From contig OU612070.1 in assembly GCA_914767715.1 (NCBI GenBank), positions 2,495,501 to 2,559,500 on the forward strand: a stretch of 64,000 bases of DNA. The letters run 5' to 3'. The translations under genes and the position numbers were made by a program. Source of the stretch: Membranipora membranacea (Eukaryota > Bryozoa > Gymnolaemata > Cheilostomatida > Membraniporidae). Shown here piece by piece: positions 46,521 to 58,809 of the stretch. Each line of letters starts with the position of its first letter. Positions within the stretch are counted from its first letter, which is position 1. The notes under the pieces are model-generated. The model ran no database searches and was not told where the DNA came from. It saw only the letters and a program-made list of their open reading frames with translations.

Positions 46521-47334
46521 TCACTTTAGAGAGTTTGCTTACTATTAAGAGATTGTTTAATATAAGAGTTGTCCACTCTCTTTACAAGTGCACACAAATC
46601 CCTGCTTGGACTTATTATTTCTTGTGTCCAGCAATCTAGTATGCAACAGATAAGGACTGATACTCACAAGAAGATAAACACTAAGTATAAGGTTTACTAA
46701 GGGCAGCATATAGATACGTTTCTAGTTAGTAAGCTGTACAAATAAGGTCAGGCTGACACTAAACACCTGCTTTTAAACAAAGGATTAGAAAAAAGCTGCA
46801 GTACTACATTTGTGTACCCTGTATATCTTGTTAGTGTTTGCACTTTTCAATAATACATTAGGAACCATAAACTCATCAAGATTGAAAGCTGTGTCGATTA
46901 ATTTATTTTAACCACCGAATTTTATTTTAAGAAAACTTATTGTGTTTGCCAGTGTTCAATCAGCAGCTTGTTATCCTTTGGTAAGTAAATGATTGGTAGT
47001 GAAGGTACTGGGTTGTACAATTTATTTCATTCGCCGTTATTTGCATCATAGTATCATTACGCTGTCAGATAAGATAGTTTAATGTCTAGTGGGCATATCA
47101 CATCATAAACTTTATTATCTGGGCGATAGTTTAGAAACATTTTCCACATGATTCCGTGTAGTTATCTAAAAGGATTAGAAAATAGCTGCAACACCTGAAA
47201 ATATTCATTTGCAGCACCTGAAAACATTTTTAACACATTCTCAAGGGGAAATTTTTTGTTACGTACTGTATGAAAGATCAATAGACTCAATGTTTGAGAA
47301 GTTCTATAGCCATTTGAATCATCTTATATCAAAC
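46521..47334. other. Intergenic, no gene recognised
   Basis: I found no endonuclease domain here that would belong to the downstream LINE, and no other gene. Confidence 0.4.
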
Positions 47335-49290
47335 TCGTGTTTGAGAAGACTCGTTTTGTAAGAACGCATAATCTTCCAAAATGGTTGGATGATGAGGTAA
47401 AAATGAACATCAAAATCAGAGATCAACTCAAACAAAACGGTGATTGGGAAGGATATAAAAAACAGCGAAATTATGTCACTAATATGATCAGACAAAAGAA
47501 GAAAAGAGCTATTTTTAATACTATTAAAGAGTCTAAAGGTAATACAAAACCTGTTTGGGATGTATTAAAGAATAAAAAGAAGGAGACTTTCCCTGCGACA
47601 AATTTGAGTGCAGATCAATTTAACAGCCATTTCACATCCATTGCAAAATCAATCACAAAGAACCTTGTTGTAACAGAGGAGATGACATTTCCCGTATCCA
47701 AACATAATTTGACAGACATACCACAATTCACCCCTTTCACATGTACAAGAATATTGTTCCACATTCCTGATAGTAAAAGTACAGGACCTGACAGAATTAC
47801 AGTGAAGATGTTGAAGCTTGTTTGGCCTTATATTGTGAATATTGTCACCGATATGTTTAACAGGGTTTTAAGCAAAGGACAGTTCCCTTCAACATGGAAA
47901 CTAGCTCGAATTTCACCAATACATAAATCTGGGGATATAAATAACCCATCAAATTATAGGCCAATTTCAGTCTTGCCTGTTCTTTCAAAAATATTTGAGA
48001 AACACATAAATCACCATCTGCAAGAATATCTCACTAAGAACAAAATCATCCATGAGCTTCAATGTGGATTTAGAAATGGCCATTCTTGTTCAGACAGTTT
48101 ATTTAAAATTATTTCAGACTCTTTGGTGGAGAAAATTAATGGAAATGTTATGACATTACTTTTTCTGGATTTTAAAAAGGCATTTGACTGTGTATCCCAT
48201 GTTTTACTACACAATAAGTTGAAGGCTTGCGGCATCGGAGGAAATATGTTAAAAATTCTTGACACCTTTCTGACAGACAGAAGGCAGTTTGTTAAACTCA
48301 ATAATATTGAATCTTGTAGATTGCCTATCACAATAGGGGTCCCTCAAGGTTCAATCCTAGCACCAACTTTGTTTCTCATCTTCATAAATGATTTATTAAC
48401 TTCATCAAAATCAGACTCATCATCATATGCATATGCTGATGATACAGTGTTCCTGTCATCTAATAAAAACCTTCAGCAACTAAAGGCAAAGGCATCTGAA
48501 GATTTAAGTGGCATTTTGGATTGGTGCAATCGTAACCGGATGGTTATAAATGTTCAGAAATCTCATTACATGCTACTTAATATCTCAGATCCGCTTTATG
48601 ACCTGGAACTGTACATAGGGCATGAAAAACTAAACAGACAGAGAACTACAAGGCTTCTGGGTTTTGTGTTGAATGACTCGCTTTCATGGCAAGTGCCCGA
48701 CATTTTACTTCCAGTTTATCTATTGTCACCTTATATATGGTATCCATATCATTGGCAACTTGTCCTGCAATAATGCCCTCAATAGATTATTTTTGTTGCA
48801 AAAACGGGCTTTACGCATTATCGCCAATGTGCATTACATCCCGTATTATCTCATTTCAACCGAATCCATTACAAAATCATTACAACTCCTACCTCTTCCT
48901 AAGCTTGTTTGTTATTTCACTTCACTTTTTGCGCATAAGATAAACAATTTTTTAACACCTCCATTTATATATAGAGGATTTAAAAACACTACCAAGTTCA
49001 ATTTTCGTGATAAACATTTACTTTTATATCATACAGACAATCTAAGATACAAAGTTTCTGCTACATACAATTCTTTACCGTTACATTTGAGATCTAAAGA
49101 GAAGTTCAGTTCATTCAAAACTTTACTTTTCAACCATATATTATCGACTTGACCAACATCATTGATGATATTATTTCCCTTCTGTTTCTCTTTTTTTGTT
49201 TTGAAAAAAATTGTTTTCTGGCACTGAGTGCAAAACATTTCGAATGAGATGACTTTTGATGCCAATAAAAAGTATATATATAAAAGGATT
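47335..49290 (+). mobile_element. LINE with long RT frame, 5'-truncated, internal deletion
   Basis: The frame 47337-48773 encodes a linker and RT domain: SNYRPISVLPVLSKIFEK, LFLDFKKAFDC (motif A), GVPQGSILAPTLFLIFINDL (motif B) and AYADDTVF (motif C), then TTRLLGFVLNDSLSW. The next frame (48673-49152) carries the C-terminal part FYFQFIYCHLIYGIHIIG to the stop. An internal deletion of perhaps 60 codons with a +1 shift lies near 48690. The 3' end is a T-rich run and ATGCCAATAAAAAGTAT. No endonuclease is visible. It is the best-preserved polymerase in the window and could still be transcribed. Confidence 0.85.
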
Positions 49291-49416
49291 CAGTTTGCCT
49301 TATCAATAACAGTGTGATAGTACCAGAGACTATGGACTTATTATAATATAGTCTCTGATGGCCCACCTCATATTTCAGGTAGGTATCATGGTCCAATCAC
49401 GTAGGGCATCACACAA

Positions 49417-50210
49417 GGGTGATAACTGATACTTCTAGGCACAGGCACTTCACTCAAAAATTTAACTAGTTTTAATGTGTTGCATCGATAAGCATTAACT
49501 GTTCATCAAAGTGAATTAAATCTACCTATATTACAATCCTATGAAAGTAACATGTGTATTTACTTATATAATCCATAATTGAACCTGAGATATGCCTAAA
49601 TAGTGTGACCCTTAATTTCTTTTATCCTTGCTCAGCCCTGTGAACAGGGAAGTGCAATGAAGCAGTAAATAGTTAGATAGATAAATATTATAAAAGCTCT
49701 AATAAGTTATTTTCCAGATTATACCCTTACAAAATCAAAAATGACATCGGCTCAAAATAAAATGAGATAGCTTAGCTGTGATGTCAAGTGTCGCTGTACA
49801 TGATAATGTGTGAGTTGAGGGAAGCTTGTACATCACTGTACACTCATCGTTTGCTAACAGGGTGATAAATTGTATCTTATCTTTTATTGTTGCATTCTGC
49901 AAATATTGAACTTACAGTTTATCAAATAGTTCCTGATATATCACATCCACTCCACATCCAATCCTGATATCAGCCGACTGCTCTGAACTCGTTAGTCACT
50001 GCAAGGGTAATAAAAAGTCTGTTTTGGTAATTTTCTTGGCTTCAAATGCTGTAATTCTTCAGATGCCTTTTACTTGTTTAGACATTAATTTGTTGGTGAT
50101 TAATAATAAATAAGGTCACATTAGTGATAAAAATAGTTAAGTCATTAGGTCAGCATATGATTGATAGTGTGGTTAACTGTAATTGAGCAAAATTCAGCCT
50201 AGACAAAGCT
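49417..50210 (+). promoter_or_regulatory. Gene 3 upstream DNA shared with gene 2
   Basis: Blocks at 49417-49445, 49586-49790 and about 50170-50190 match 35893-36143 in the same order. Here ATTGAGCAAAATTCAGCCTA corresponds to the site that holds the hAT MITE in gene 2, so this copy is empty. Promoter function is an inference from position and retention. Confidence 0.55.
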
Positions 50211-50308
50211 GATATCATCAGACTTAGAGGGAAGTGCTACTGAGCAGCAGCTGCCTCAGTAACTTAACCAGCGGAAGGGGATCTACAACGAAATGGGAAC
50301 ACAGGAAC

Positions 50309-50369
50309 ATGTCTTCTACAACTAAAACAGCCATTACTATCTGGATACTTCTTCTTCTCACCCACAAAG
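50309..50369 (+). CDS. Gene 3 exon 1, signal peptide
   Basis: The exon encodes MSSTTKTAITIWILLLLTHK plus one base, then GTAAGA. AITIWILLLL is a clear hydrophobic core, so the protein enters the secretory route. Confidence 0.8.
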
Positions 50370-53300
50370 GTAAGAGAGATCTTACACTGCCTCTTCATGG
50401 CAAATATATTACTCTAGGCAATGATTCATATTCACGGACAACAATTTGATAGAGGCGAGAAAGCTCTCCAGGCACAGTGTGCTGTCCTTATGGCGTGCCT
50501 GTGCAAAATGCCAGCTGCTTGAATCATGTAATAAGTGCTCCTCAATCCAGGTCCATTGCAATATCCTTCTTCAATGAGAGGTAACAAACTGGAAAAGAAA
50601 TAATCAGTGATAAAACATTGTACTTATACTCTCAATAGCCTACAAGTCTACAAGCCTTGCAAGTTTGGCTGGTTGCGATTCTGACAGATCCGGTGTTACG
50701 TAGGCTGGTGCCTCTGCCATCATATCTATTGGCTGAATTATGAATTGTTAGTGAACTAGACTGCAGACACTCGTATTTAATCATTCCTGTGGCAAATTTG
50801 CAGTTGTTATGGCTGTGGCAAAACACAAAAAACTATCGATCCTTCATAAACCACCTTTCATTTTATCTGAACAAATTTTAACATCATTCTGCCCCACACA
50901 TATTGTATTCACAAGCGATGGAATCAATGTTCTTATATTGACTTGTTATGCGTGGGAAACTCTATATGTCAGCAAGTCAAATATATAACCATAGCACCAC
51001 ATAGCACAACATCCGTGCCCTCATATTCATTTCTTCAGTTAAAACGTGCTAAGTCATCGCTCTCAGACTTTTACCAGACCTCAAAACAGGAAATATTCTC
51101 TTTTCTCACTGAATTGTGATGTCACAGTAGTCGTAAGTTAGAATCTAAACAGGGTCCGAAATTGAAAGGTTAGTTCAACTCCTGTTACCCTACTACTTCA
51201 TCATTTCATTGACTTTATTCATTGAATTCAACTAAAACAAAATTTGTTCTCCAATTATACTTTCCCCTAGCAAATGTTTGGTATCGAGGCGCTGCGCCTT
51301 GATACCAAACATTTGCAATATCCCTCCGCCACCACAGAGGGAACATACTTGTTCTAAGCTGCGCCATCAGACCCTGCTTATTACTGTGTGTAATGATTAA
51401 TCGGCAAAAACTTGTCATTTTTGATCTCCAATTATACTTACCGGAGAATCATGTTCATGTACAGAAAATTTTAATACAATTAGAAATTGCACACAATGCA
51501 TCGTATGAGTCATGAATTATTTGAAGCAATGATTTTGAGGTATATATACTTTTATTGTCAATATACAATCATCTTTAGGTATGTTTTTCATGCAGTGACA
51601 GAACAAGAAAGAAAACTTAAGAGGAGAGAAATAAAGGAAAAATACACAAGTAATAAAAATTAATAGGATTTAAAGGGCTTCGATTTCTGTTCTTTTTTCT
51701 GTTTAGAGATACCAATTAGGCCAGAAGCAGCCTAGCTGTAACTGCTCTATAAAAAAATGGCACAGACAATTTGAATGGCAGGAAACTGATCGCATATTGT
51801 ACTTCATTGATGTTTCTTCTGTAAAATTCACCGGGTGTACCCAGTTGTAGTGGTCATATTTAGAAATTAAAAGGTGTTTTGTTTTTGCATTATATGTGTG
51901 GGGACATAACTCCTATTCTGTGTAATATTATTACTAATCTAATCTTCTAATTATGATATCAATATCAATATTTCTATCAGAATGTTACCAGGGATTTTTA
52001 ACAAATTACACATTAGGCTTCTACTCTCCTTATATATATATATATATATATATACCTGCTCCTACAAACTGACAGTTGATGCTGTGGTCTGTCTGTGACA
52101 CTTCAGTTGTCGCACCTAACTTTGAAATTTCAAACTATTAACAGGTCTAACTGCACAAACACTTAATATAGCAGTGAATAAAACAGCTACACAGAAGTCA
52201 GAATATGAGAATCACCCACCAGGCCTCGCAGTGGATGGTTCAATTCTAGAGCAGCCGATTCCTGAAGGTACACCTGGTATTCGAGAAGGGCAGTTCTCCC
52301 ACACCAAAGAAGGAAATGATCAATGGTGGAAAGTGGACCTCGGAGCTGTATTTTATATATACCGTGTTGAGATGTGGAGCAGGAAGGGTTATTATGGTAT
52401 GTGAGCTGAGGGCCACAAGCATTTGGTATCAGCATGATAATGGACCATTGATCTACTTCAATCAACCTTTAGATTCTCTAAATCAGATTTTCCTTTTCAA
52501 AACAACTTTGAAAATGCTTGAGAGGTACAATTGTGGGTATTTTGTAAAAACATTGATACATCTTTCTGTGTGCTATCAATACTCTGCTTGCATATTTCCA
52601 AGGCTGTAAAGGAAAATATCTATACAAGGAATGGTAACAGCAGCTTTCCGATTTATTTTTGTTGCAGTGGTGTATCAATACAGTGTTATTATGGGATATT
52701 CTTTCAGAGTTTCGCCTGGCTAATATAGCATTGCTGACAAGCCTTGAGAGAGATGCTGGAGCACCATCACTTAGTTCTTCTGGATGGCAACTGCGCCGAT
52801 ATCGTGAATCAAAATACCCATATCCTGGAAAGGAGGAATTTGAATTTCCGGTTCCAGGAAGGCATATAGCAGTGTTCAATAATGGCAGTTATGGAGTGAC
52901 GCTCGCTGAGTTTCAAGTTTACGGAATCTGTAAGTTATACATTGAAGTAGAAAGTGTTGGATAGTAAACTTCGAACACTATATGTGTGTCGTTTTAAGTA
53001 ACTTATATATACTCAGAGTCGGCTTGGGATATCCAACCTGAGGTGGTTTCTTCTGGCCATTCTACCGGAATTTGCCAGCAGTTGTCTATTTGTTGGCCCA
53101 TTTTAAAAGATGAATGTCCTGTTTCTGGCTTTGAAATATATCTTAAATTATACAAATAACGAGAATTTTCATCACACTCCATATTCAAGTCTTACCAATC
53201 TCAGTATCCAGTTTCAATAGACGATCTGCATTGGTGTCATTAAAAGTGCGACAGGTTACTGCCAAATAGTGATATACAGAGCCAAGACCCCTCCCACTTC

Positions 53301-56300
53301 TTGAAATCTTCGCCACAGCCCAGCTATATGGCGGAATATAGCCAGGTTGCGTTTGAATTTCTAAAATATTACATTATGACTTGAAATGACATGAAAGCAT
53401 CATTGTGTGCTGCATAAAGATCCCTAACAGGACTTCTTACACACTAGATACATTTGGCCATTGGTGTGCAATCGATCGGTTTTACCCTTCGGACCAGATT
53501 TGGTATTATGGTATCATGAAATTTAACAAACCTACCAAAGCAAGGGTCAAAATAAGTTTAATTTACACTAGTTGTGATTATGATTTCAGTCACAAAGTCA
53601 ATACGGCCCATCAACTTGTCAAACCGATGATTTGACTTCTCAAGGCCAAAGCTTTTTTTCTCACTGGTAACCTACATGATAGCTAGATGACCAGATGATT
53701 TGAGGTTTGTCGTTTCAACTCATTGCTGTTCATCATGTGATTTCAGCAACCAATATCAACACCAATATAGCAAAGTACAAGACTGTAAGCACGACTCCAC
53801 AAACTTCTCTCTTTGATTATATGGTTGATGGAGAGACAGATTCATCAGGCTCATGTTTACGTGAAGGAGATACAGTGCAGTGGGAGTTAGATTTGCAGGA
53901 TACTTATTCCGTTTATATGATTCGTGTTGTCAAAGGAGATTGTGGTAAGCAAGTTCTTTCATTTGCCAACAATTTTGAGTCTGTTCCACAAGATTGAACA
54001 TTGAGTCTGAAACACGGTCTCTTCTTCAGTACAAAAATATATCGGTCTTCCCAAGTTGTTTAATTTTGGAACCATCAATTATTCTCTACAGTTTATGTAT
54101 CCCGTTACCACATGCCTGATAGACTCAGAACCCATTATCAAACCCCATCATCAAACCTTCAAGTCATTTCTTTAAATTAAGTTGCATTTCTAGCAAAATT
54201 AGCAGGTTCCTGGCAGACTAAGCAATTGCCTTTGCTTTAATTGACAACATTTAGACTCTGTCATTGATATAAGTAAAAAAAAACTTTGTTATATACAAAA
54301 CTTCCTGAGAATGAATGAAAAACTGACACAAAAACAGTAATATACCGATTCATTACTCTACTAGTAAATTCTTTGATCATAATTGTCACATGTATTGTTT
54401 GAACATCTTTTTTGATTTTTTCTCTAGGTGAGATTCAACTGGACAGCTTGAATCTGCAGTTGAAAAAGGCCTCACGTTCCGATCTGACTTCTTGTAACTC
54501 CACAGAACTAACAGCCACACATGCTGACGTTTACTGTGAACATCTACAAAGTGCTTCACTGATAACCATGACTGCATCAACTCAGGAAATTGGAAAAATA
54601 TCTGAAATCCAAGTTTATGGATCACGTAAGTCAATCCTCTTACTCTGCTACCCCATAGGGGTAAATATTTGCTTACGTTTAGTGTTGCCAGTTTAAAGGT
54701 GAGCTCCCATTAACTAGCACTGATTTGACCTAATTTAGGAAAGAGTTTATAAAAAAGGTTGTGTGAATGTCAGCCAGAAATTTCTAGGTTGTGCAAAAGG
54801 CAAACTCTTCCTTCAGTGAATTATAAATTTGTTAATTGAGTGAATTTTTAAGAGACAGAGCGTATTAATTGATTTATTAATGATCTGATCTTGGAAAAAT
54901 GACTGGCACTTATATTTTTTGAAAGTAAACCTCAGAATAAACATAATATTATTGTGTTTAATTCAAGAAAATCATTTAAGGTATTTGAATTTGTTTTCCT
55001 TTTATTCTAACACTGCTAGTTTCCAGAGCAGGGCCTGAGTATTAGCTTTCTGGTGGAACTCCCTACAATGGCAGGTCACATGTGATTGAGAGTTCATCAA
55101 TTTTGTTAACCAAATTCTGCATGTGTTACATACAATAATGATACTGAAAGCTGGGAAAAAAAGGCTTGTAAGTCCGAGCCAAGGTCATGATACCAATACC
55201 GATACTATTACCATATGTTTCTATATCCTGGCTTTCATGTGAAATGAGTAGAGAACTCTATCGATTCATATAAGACAAGAGTGAGATAAAATTTACTTCA
55301 ATTTTTTCAGTTTTATTTCAATCTGAACTGATTTGAAGCTTTCCGGATAAATATCAGGTAGATCAAGTGAAATGAGTCTCTTCAGGACACCTCAACCGGA
55401 TTTACTTATTTTACTTTTTGGATAATTCATTCTATTTCTTAGGAGCGATCAATTACGCACTCTATGGAACAGCAGTACAGTCCACTCGAAGTGGTAACTT
55501 TGTGGCGTCTCGAGCTAATGATGGTAAAATAGGAAGTGGAACTGACTTTATCACGCATACTGCAGAAGCTAAAAATCAGTGGCTGAAAGTCAACCTCAAT
55601 CATCATATGTACCTCGTAAACATGATAGTGTACAACAGAAATGGGGCCTGTGGTGAACGCCTACATGCCCTATGTGGTATGTGTCCTTATAACTCTAGCT
55701 ATTTTTTTCTTTACTGGATTGTTGATGTTGATGTAAGTTTTGCTTCAAAATTGTTGCGGTTCAGTCTGGGGCTCAAAAAGAAATTTTATTGATTGAAAAT
55801 GTTTAGATTTGTTGACTGCCATAAATACTCAAGATAATTTTTTCCATTAGGAGTCAAAAATATAAAGAAGAAAAATCAAAAACCAAATTAATAAATGTGT
55901 ATGTCAGTGAGTGCTGACACAGAGATTGCTAATAAGAAGAATAACATTGATTCTCTCTCCACTCTTGAGACAGTTTGTTGTGGTCAGTGGATATGAAATT
56001 TTCTAGAGGTGTGTTTGTGAATTGATGCAAAAAAGAAAATATGTGAGTTACTGAGAAAAAGATTATGTGTTTCATTTACTTGACTTTGGCTGGACACGGA
56101 AAGGTTTGAGGAGACTTTCTTAGTTTATACTATTGGTGATTATAGCTGATAGAATGCAGGATGTCAGCTTTTACACAACAGAACAGAACAGTGCAGTTGA
56201 CCCTGGCTCTTCTGATTGGACACTGTGTCATTACAATGAGGACCCAATCGGGGAAATGGATTACATACAGTGTGATGACAAACGCCAGCCGCTGACACAA

Positions 56301-58621
56301 CAAATTGCTGTTAAAGTTGGGTATAACATGGGTGTTCAACTGAGAGAATTTGAGGCTTACGGACTTGGTAAGAACTTCCACAAAGTATTGTAATATATGT
56401 TATTATCCATGCATTTTATACAATCATGGTGACCCATGCATTTTGCCAATGTGTGAGCTTGATCAATGCAATGCATATAGTTGCCATGCATGCAGTGCCT
56501 ATAAAATGATCCAGAGATAGACAAGGAAATTTATTACCTAAAGTACTGTTTATCAACATCAATCAATTTTCTTGATTATTGTTTGAATTCATTATTTTGA
56601 TGACCATGACAAAAGATGTCATATCAAACTGATCTGGTTCGTCATTCAATCTAAACTTTGTTATAAGAGATCATTTGATTTCGTGCCATGTTCTTTAAAA
56701 ATTTATGGAACTCAAGTGTTCTCAGAAAAAAAGTGCTTTATGTTCTAGAACCAGGAACATTCGATGAGGTTCCAAGAGTCAGTCTCACGTTCAGCAATTC
56801 AACAGATTTAGTAATGTCACTATATCAGTGGACTATCAGTATGACCGGCGATGTACCTCCATCAAGGTACATCATGTTATCAACTTCTTGTTGTATTAAC
56901 TCAACCTGATTGGATCAATGCTATATCTAGGAGTAGAAGGTGGCTCAGTGGGTTGAGTTGGTTGGTTGAGAGCCAATCTTCAGCATGCAAGTGTTGGTGT
57001 GCTCTGACCAGACAATGCGGCCTTGCCACTATTTCGTAGCCCATAAATCGGAATGTGGTGCGTGGCTGATCCTTACGATTTCTTAACAATCAATGCAAAA
57101 TAAGAACAGGTTATTGCATGAAGTTGAATATTCACAGATACATGCCTGTTCTTTCTTCAGCCTTCATTCTTTCATCCCACAAGTTTTGGAAGCGATTTAA
57201 GTTATCCGATTTATTTGCCAGAGCATCTTTTTTCATAACAATATTGCTATTTTTTCAGCTACTCAATTTACCAGAAAACTGATCAGGAGAGTTTTGTGAG
57301 CGTCAGTACAATACCACATCAATTGTCTACTGATACTGTGGATATACATATTGGTGATCTTATAGCAACAAGTGGATATGAATACAGAGTGATTTTGAGC
57401 CATGGGGACTTCCTATACGGAGATGTCAACACTGCGGGTACATCTTTAACTGTCCCAGCTGGTAAGTTGTCATTTTTTATTCATAAATAGTTGACATAGA
57501 GATTTCAGATTGACTGCCTATGTGGATAAAAATGAGGTTGCCCTAGATTTTTTCAGTTTAGTTGACCTGTTTCAGGAGAACTGATGTGACAAAATTCAGA
57601 CTTTCATTATGTCGGACAAAATCTGGTGCCCAATACGGTCTAAATTAAGTTAAGTGTACTGTATATGTAAAAAGTCTGAGCAGCTAGAACATGGTATAAG
57701 CAACCAACAGATAATAGAGTACACCCTTGAAAATTTATTATTTTTAAGAGTCCAAATTTGTATTGTTGCTTAGATATTAGTTTCAGACATGCAAAGCTTG
57801 CTTTTTTTCTGATTTCCAAATCATTTTCAAAAGTTCAATGTTTATCACGCTTTGCTCTGATTCAATTGCCTTTCTTGCTTGAGGTCAAACGCTACTGCAT
57901 AATTACAGCAAAGTCTGTCTTGTCCCTTTTTCTCCACTGTCTGTGTGATGTTGTTGCTGTCTATGATTAAGATTGGTTTCCAATTGCTCCAAAAAAATGG
58001 ATGATATATTGTTTGAAAGTAGTATGTAAGAAATTAATATGGAATTACCAAATACAAAATGATTTCTACCTTCCACTGTGATGCTGTGTTGCTGTTGCAG
58101 CAGATCATCAAGGCCTATTATTTGCAGTATAATCATTTTAGGTATTGGCTCCCCATTGACTGTGTGATGTCTGGGGACCCATCTTCCCCAGAAGGTTGAC
58201 TTCCATACATAGTGAAGCGAGTCCATAGTTTTTTGGGATGATGAAAAATTTCCATATCAAGACACCATCTATGACTTTGGCAGCGCTTGCTAAGGCTGCA
58301 GTATATTTTCTCTGTACCTTAACCCTCTTTGAAAATCCAGGCCCTAAAAAGCATAATATTACATCTTTGGCTCATCATAACTAGGGAAAGTTTCTTCCTC
58401 CCACATTATAGCACTTAGGAAATGTTTGAAAGACCCACACAGCACTTTCTGAGATCATTGATTGTGACGATTAAGCTTAACCAAATTTGGTTGTGGTTAT
58501 GAACCCTCTATGATTTAACTCAGTACCTACAGAGATAAATGTGTGAAACATAGATACAACAAACCAGACTGAGATATATGATGAGAATTCCTATTCAGTG
58601 ACTGCTTATGTAACATGGAGG
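50309..58621 (+). CDS. Gene 3: secreted F-type lectin/FN3 protein, at least 10 exons
   Basis: Exons are 50309-50369, 52145-52396, 52708-52929, 53747-53944, 54428-54625, 55443-55676, 56146-56367, 56749-56866, 57259-57461 and tentatively 58554-58621. Phases match at each junction. The layout is signal peptide, three F5/8C-type fucolectin domains of two exons each, one FN3 domain and the start of another. Family knowledge: F-type lectins bind fucose through His, Arg and a second basic residue. The 3' end is not in the window or is hidden in the repeats after 58800. The start ATG at 50309 is favoured because it opens the signal peptide; an ATG at 50293 is out of frame. Confidence 0.85.
51248..51439. 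mobile_element. 162-bp insertion with 15-bp direct repeats and a long palindrome
   Basis: TCTCCAATTATACTT is repeated at 51248-51262 and 51425-51439. Near the left end, 16-nt arms starting GCAAATGTTTGGTATC pair perfectly, and between them AGGCGC and GCGCCT pair again around a single T, so about 47 bases fold back almost completely. It lies in the first intron of gene 3. The repeat may be a target duplication of a SINE-like unit; TGGCGCAGCTTAG on the minus strand weakly resembles an A box. Confidence 0.55.
52145..52929 (+). CDS. Gene 3 F-type lectin domain 1
   Basis: Exon 52145-52396 reads TLNIAVNKTATQKSEYE, LAVDGS, then FSHTKEGNDQWWKVDLG and RVEMWSRKGYYG. Exon 52708-52929 reads EFRLANIALLTSLERDAG to GVTLAEFQVYGIC. 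His in SHT is followed by 26 residues and then Arg, the spacing of the fucose-binding pattern H-X26-R-X-D-X4-R/K. The Asp is Gly, and the last basic residue is Phe with an Arg next to it. The Trp pair and VDLG are core F5/8C residues. Confidence 0.85.
53747..54625 (+). CDS. Gene 3 F-type lectin-like domain 2
   Basis: Exon 53747-53944 reads NIAKYKTVSTTPQTS, DYMVDGETDSSGSC, then VQWELDLQDTYSVYMIRVVK. Exon 54428-54625 reads GEIQLDSLNLQLKKAS and ends SEIQVYGSR. The fold words MVDG and LDL are kept, but the His and Arg of the sugar site are not seen, so this domain is probably structural. Confidence 0.8.
55443..56367 (+). CDS. Gene 3 F-type lectin domain 3 with best-kept sugar-site pattern
   Basis: Exon 55443-55676 reads AINYALYGTAVQSTRSG, ASRANDGK, THTAEAKNQWLKVNLNHH, then MIVYNRNGACGERLHALCG. 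Exon 56146-56367 reads ADRMQDVSFYTTEQNSA and ends QLREFEAYGLG. The second His-type position is followed by exactly 26 residues, then RNGACGER, giving H-X26-R-X-G-X4-R: only the Asp of the consensus is changed. The paired Cys near GACGER is also usual in this family. Confidence 0.85.
56749..57461 (+). CDS. Gene 3 FN3 domain
   Basis: Exon 56749-56866 reads EPGTFDEVPRVSLTFSN, then LYQWTISMTGDVPPS, and leaves in phase 2 at GTACAT. Exon 57259-57461 enters in phase 2 and reads YSIYQKTDQESFVSVS, GYEYRVILSHGDFLYGDV, then SLTVPA. Trp and the YEYRV strand fit FN3. The internal intron is phase 2, unlike the phase-0 introns in the gene 1 domains, so this domain type is older or separate. Confidence 0.7.
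56928..57105 (+). repeat. tRNA-derived SINE relic (family B)
   Basis: AGAAGGTGGCTCAGTGGGTT resembles the A-box head and GTGTTGGTGTGCTCTGACCA resembles the body of the copy at 32690-32905. The B-box region is missing. It lies inside the FN3 intron of gene 3. Confidence 0.5.
58554..58621 (+). CDS. Gene 3 tentative exon 10, FN3 first half
   Basis: After an ACATAG acceptor, the phase-1 frame reads TTNQTEIYDENSYSVTAYVT and WR, then GTATGA. It resembles the Cys-poor first exons of gene 1 in position of the Trp and in the phase 1-0 pattern, but is 21-24 nt shorter. The matching second exon was not found, and the acceptor has a poor pyrimidine tract. Confidence 0.4.
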
Positions 58622-58809
58622 GTATGATCTCAGCCATTTGTCATCATAATAAATATTTTCTTCTGACACCTTACATGGGCAGTTTAATTAATCAATCATA
58701 TTGTAAATTTGACTGACAGATTGTAATTTACTGAATATATCTGATCCTGGGATTTGAGAGCGCAGGGAATAATCAGCATTTAACAGATTCTGGATGGAAC
58801 GAAAAGGTA

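Noticed and set aside
49324-49357. A third hairpin (CAGAGACTAT arms) similar to the 33-bp foldbacks
   Set aside because: The stem has only 10 perfect pairs, and the flanks GATAGTAC and ATGGCCCA are not a duplication.
50293-50295. Upstream ATG as start of gene 3
   Set aside because: It is out of frame with the signal peptide and the next exon.
51425-51439. A spliced-leader RNA gene suggested by GGTAAGTATAATTGGAGA on the minus strand
   Set aside because: No Sm site or leader conservation could be shown, and the same word is a direct repeat flanking an insertion.
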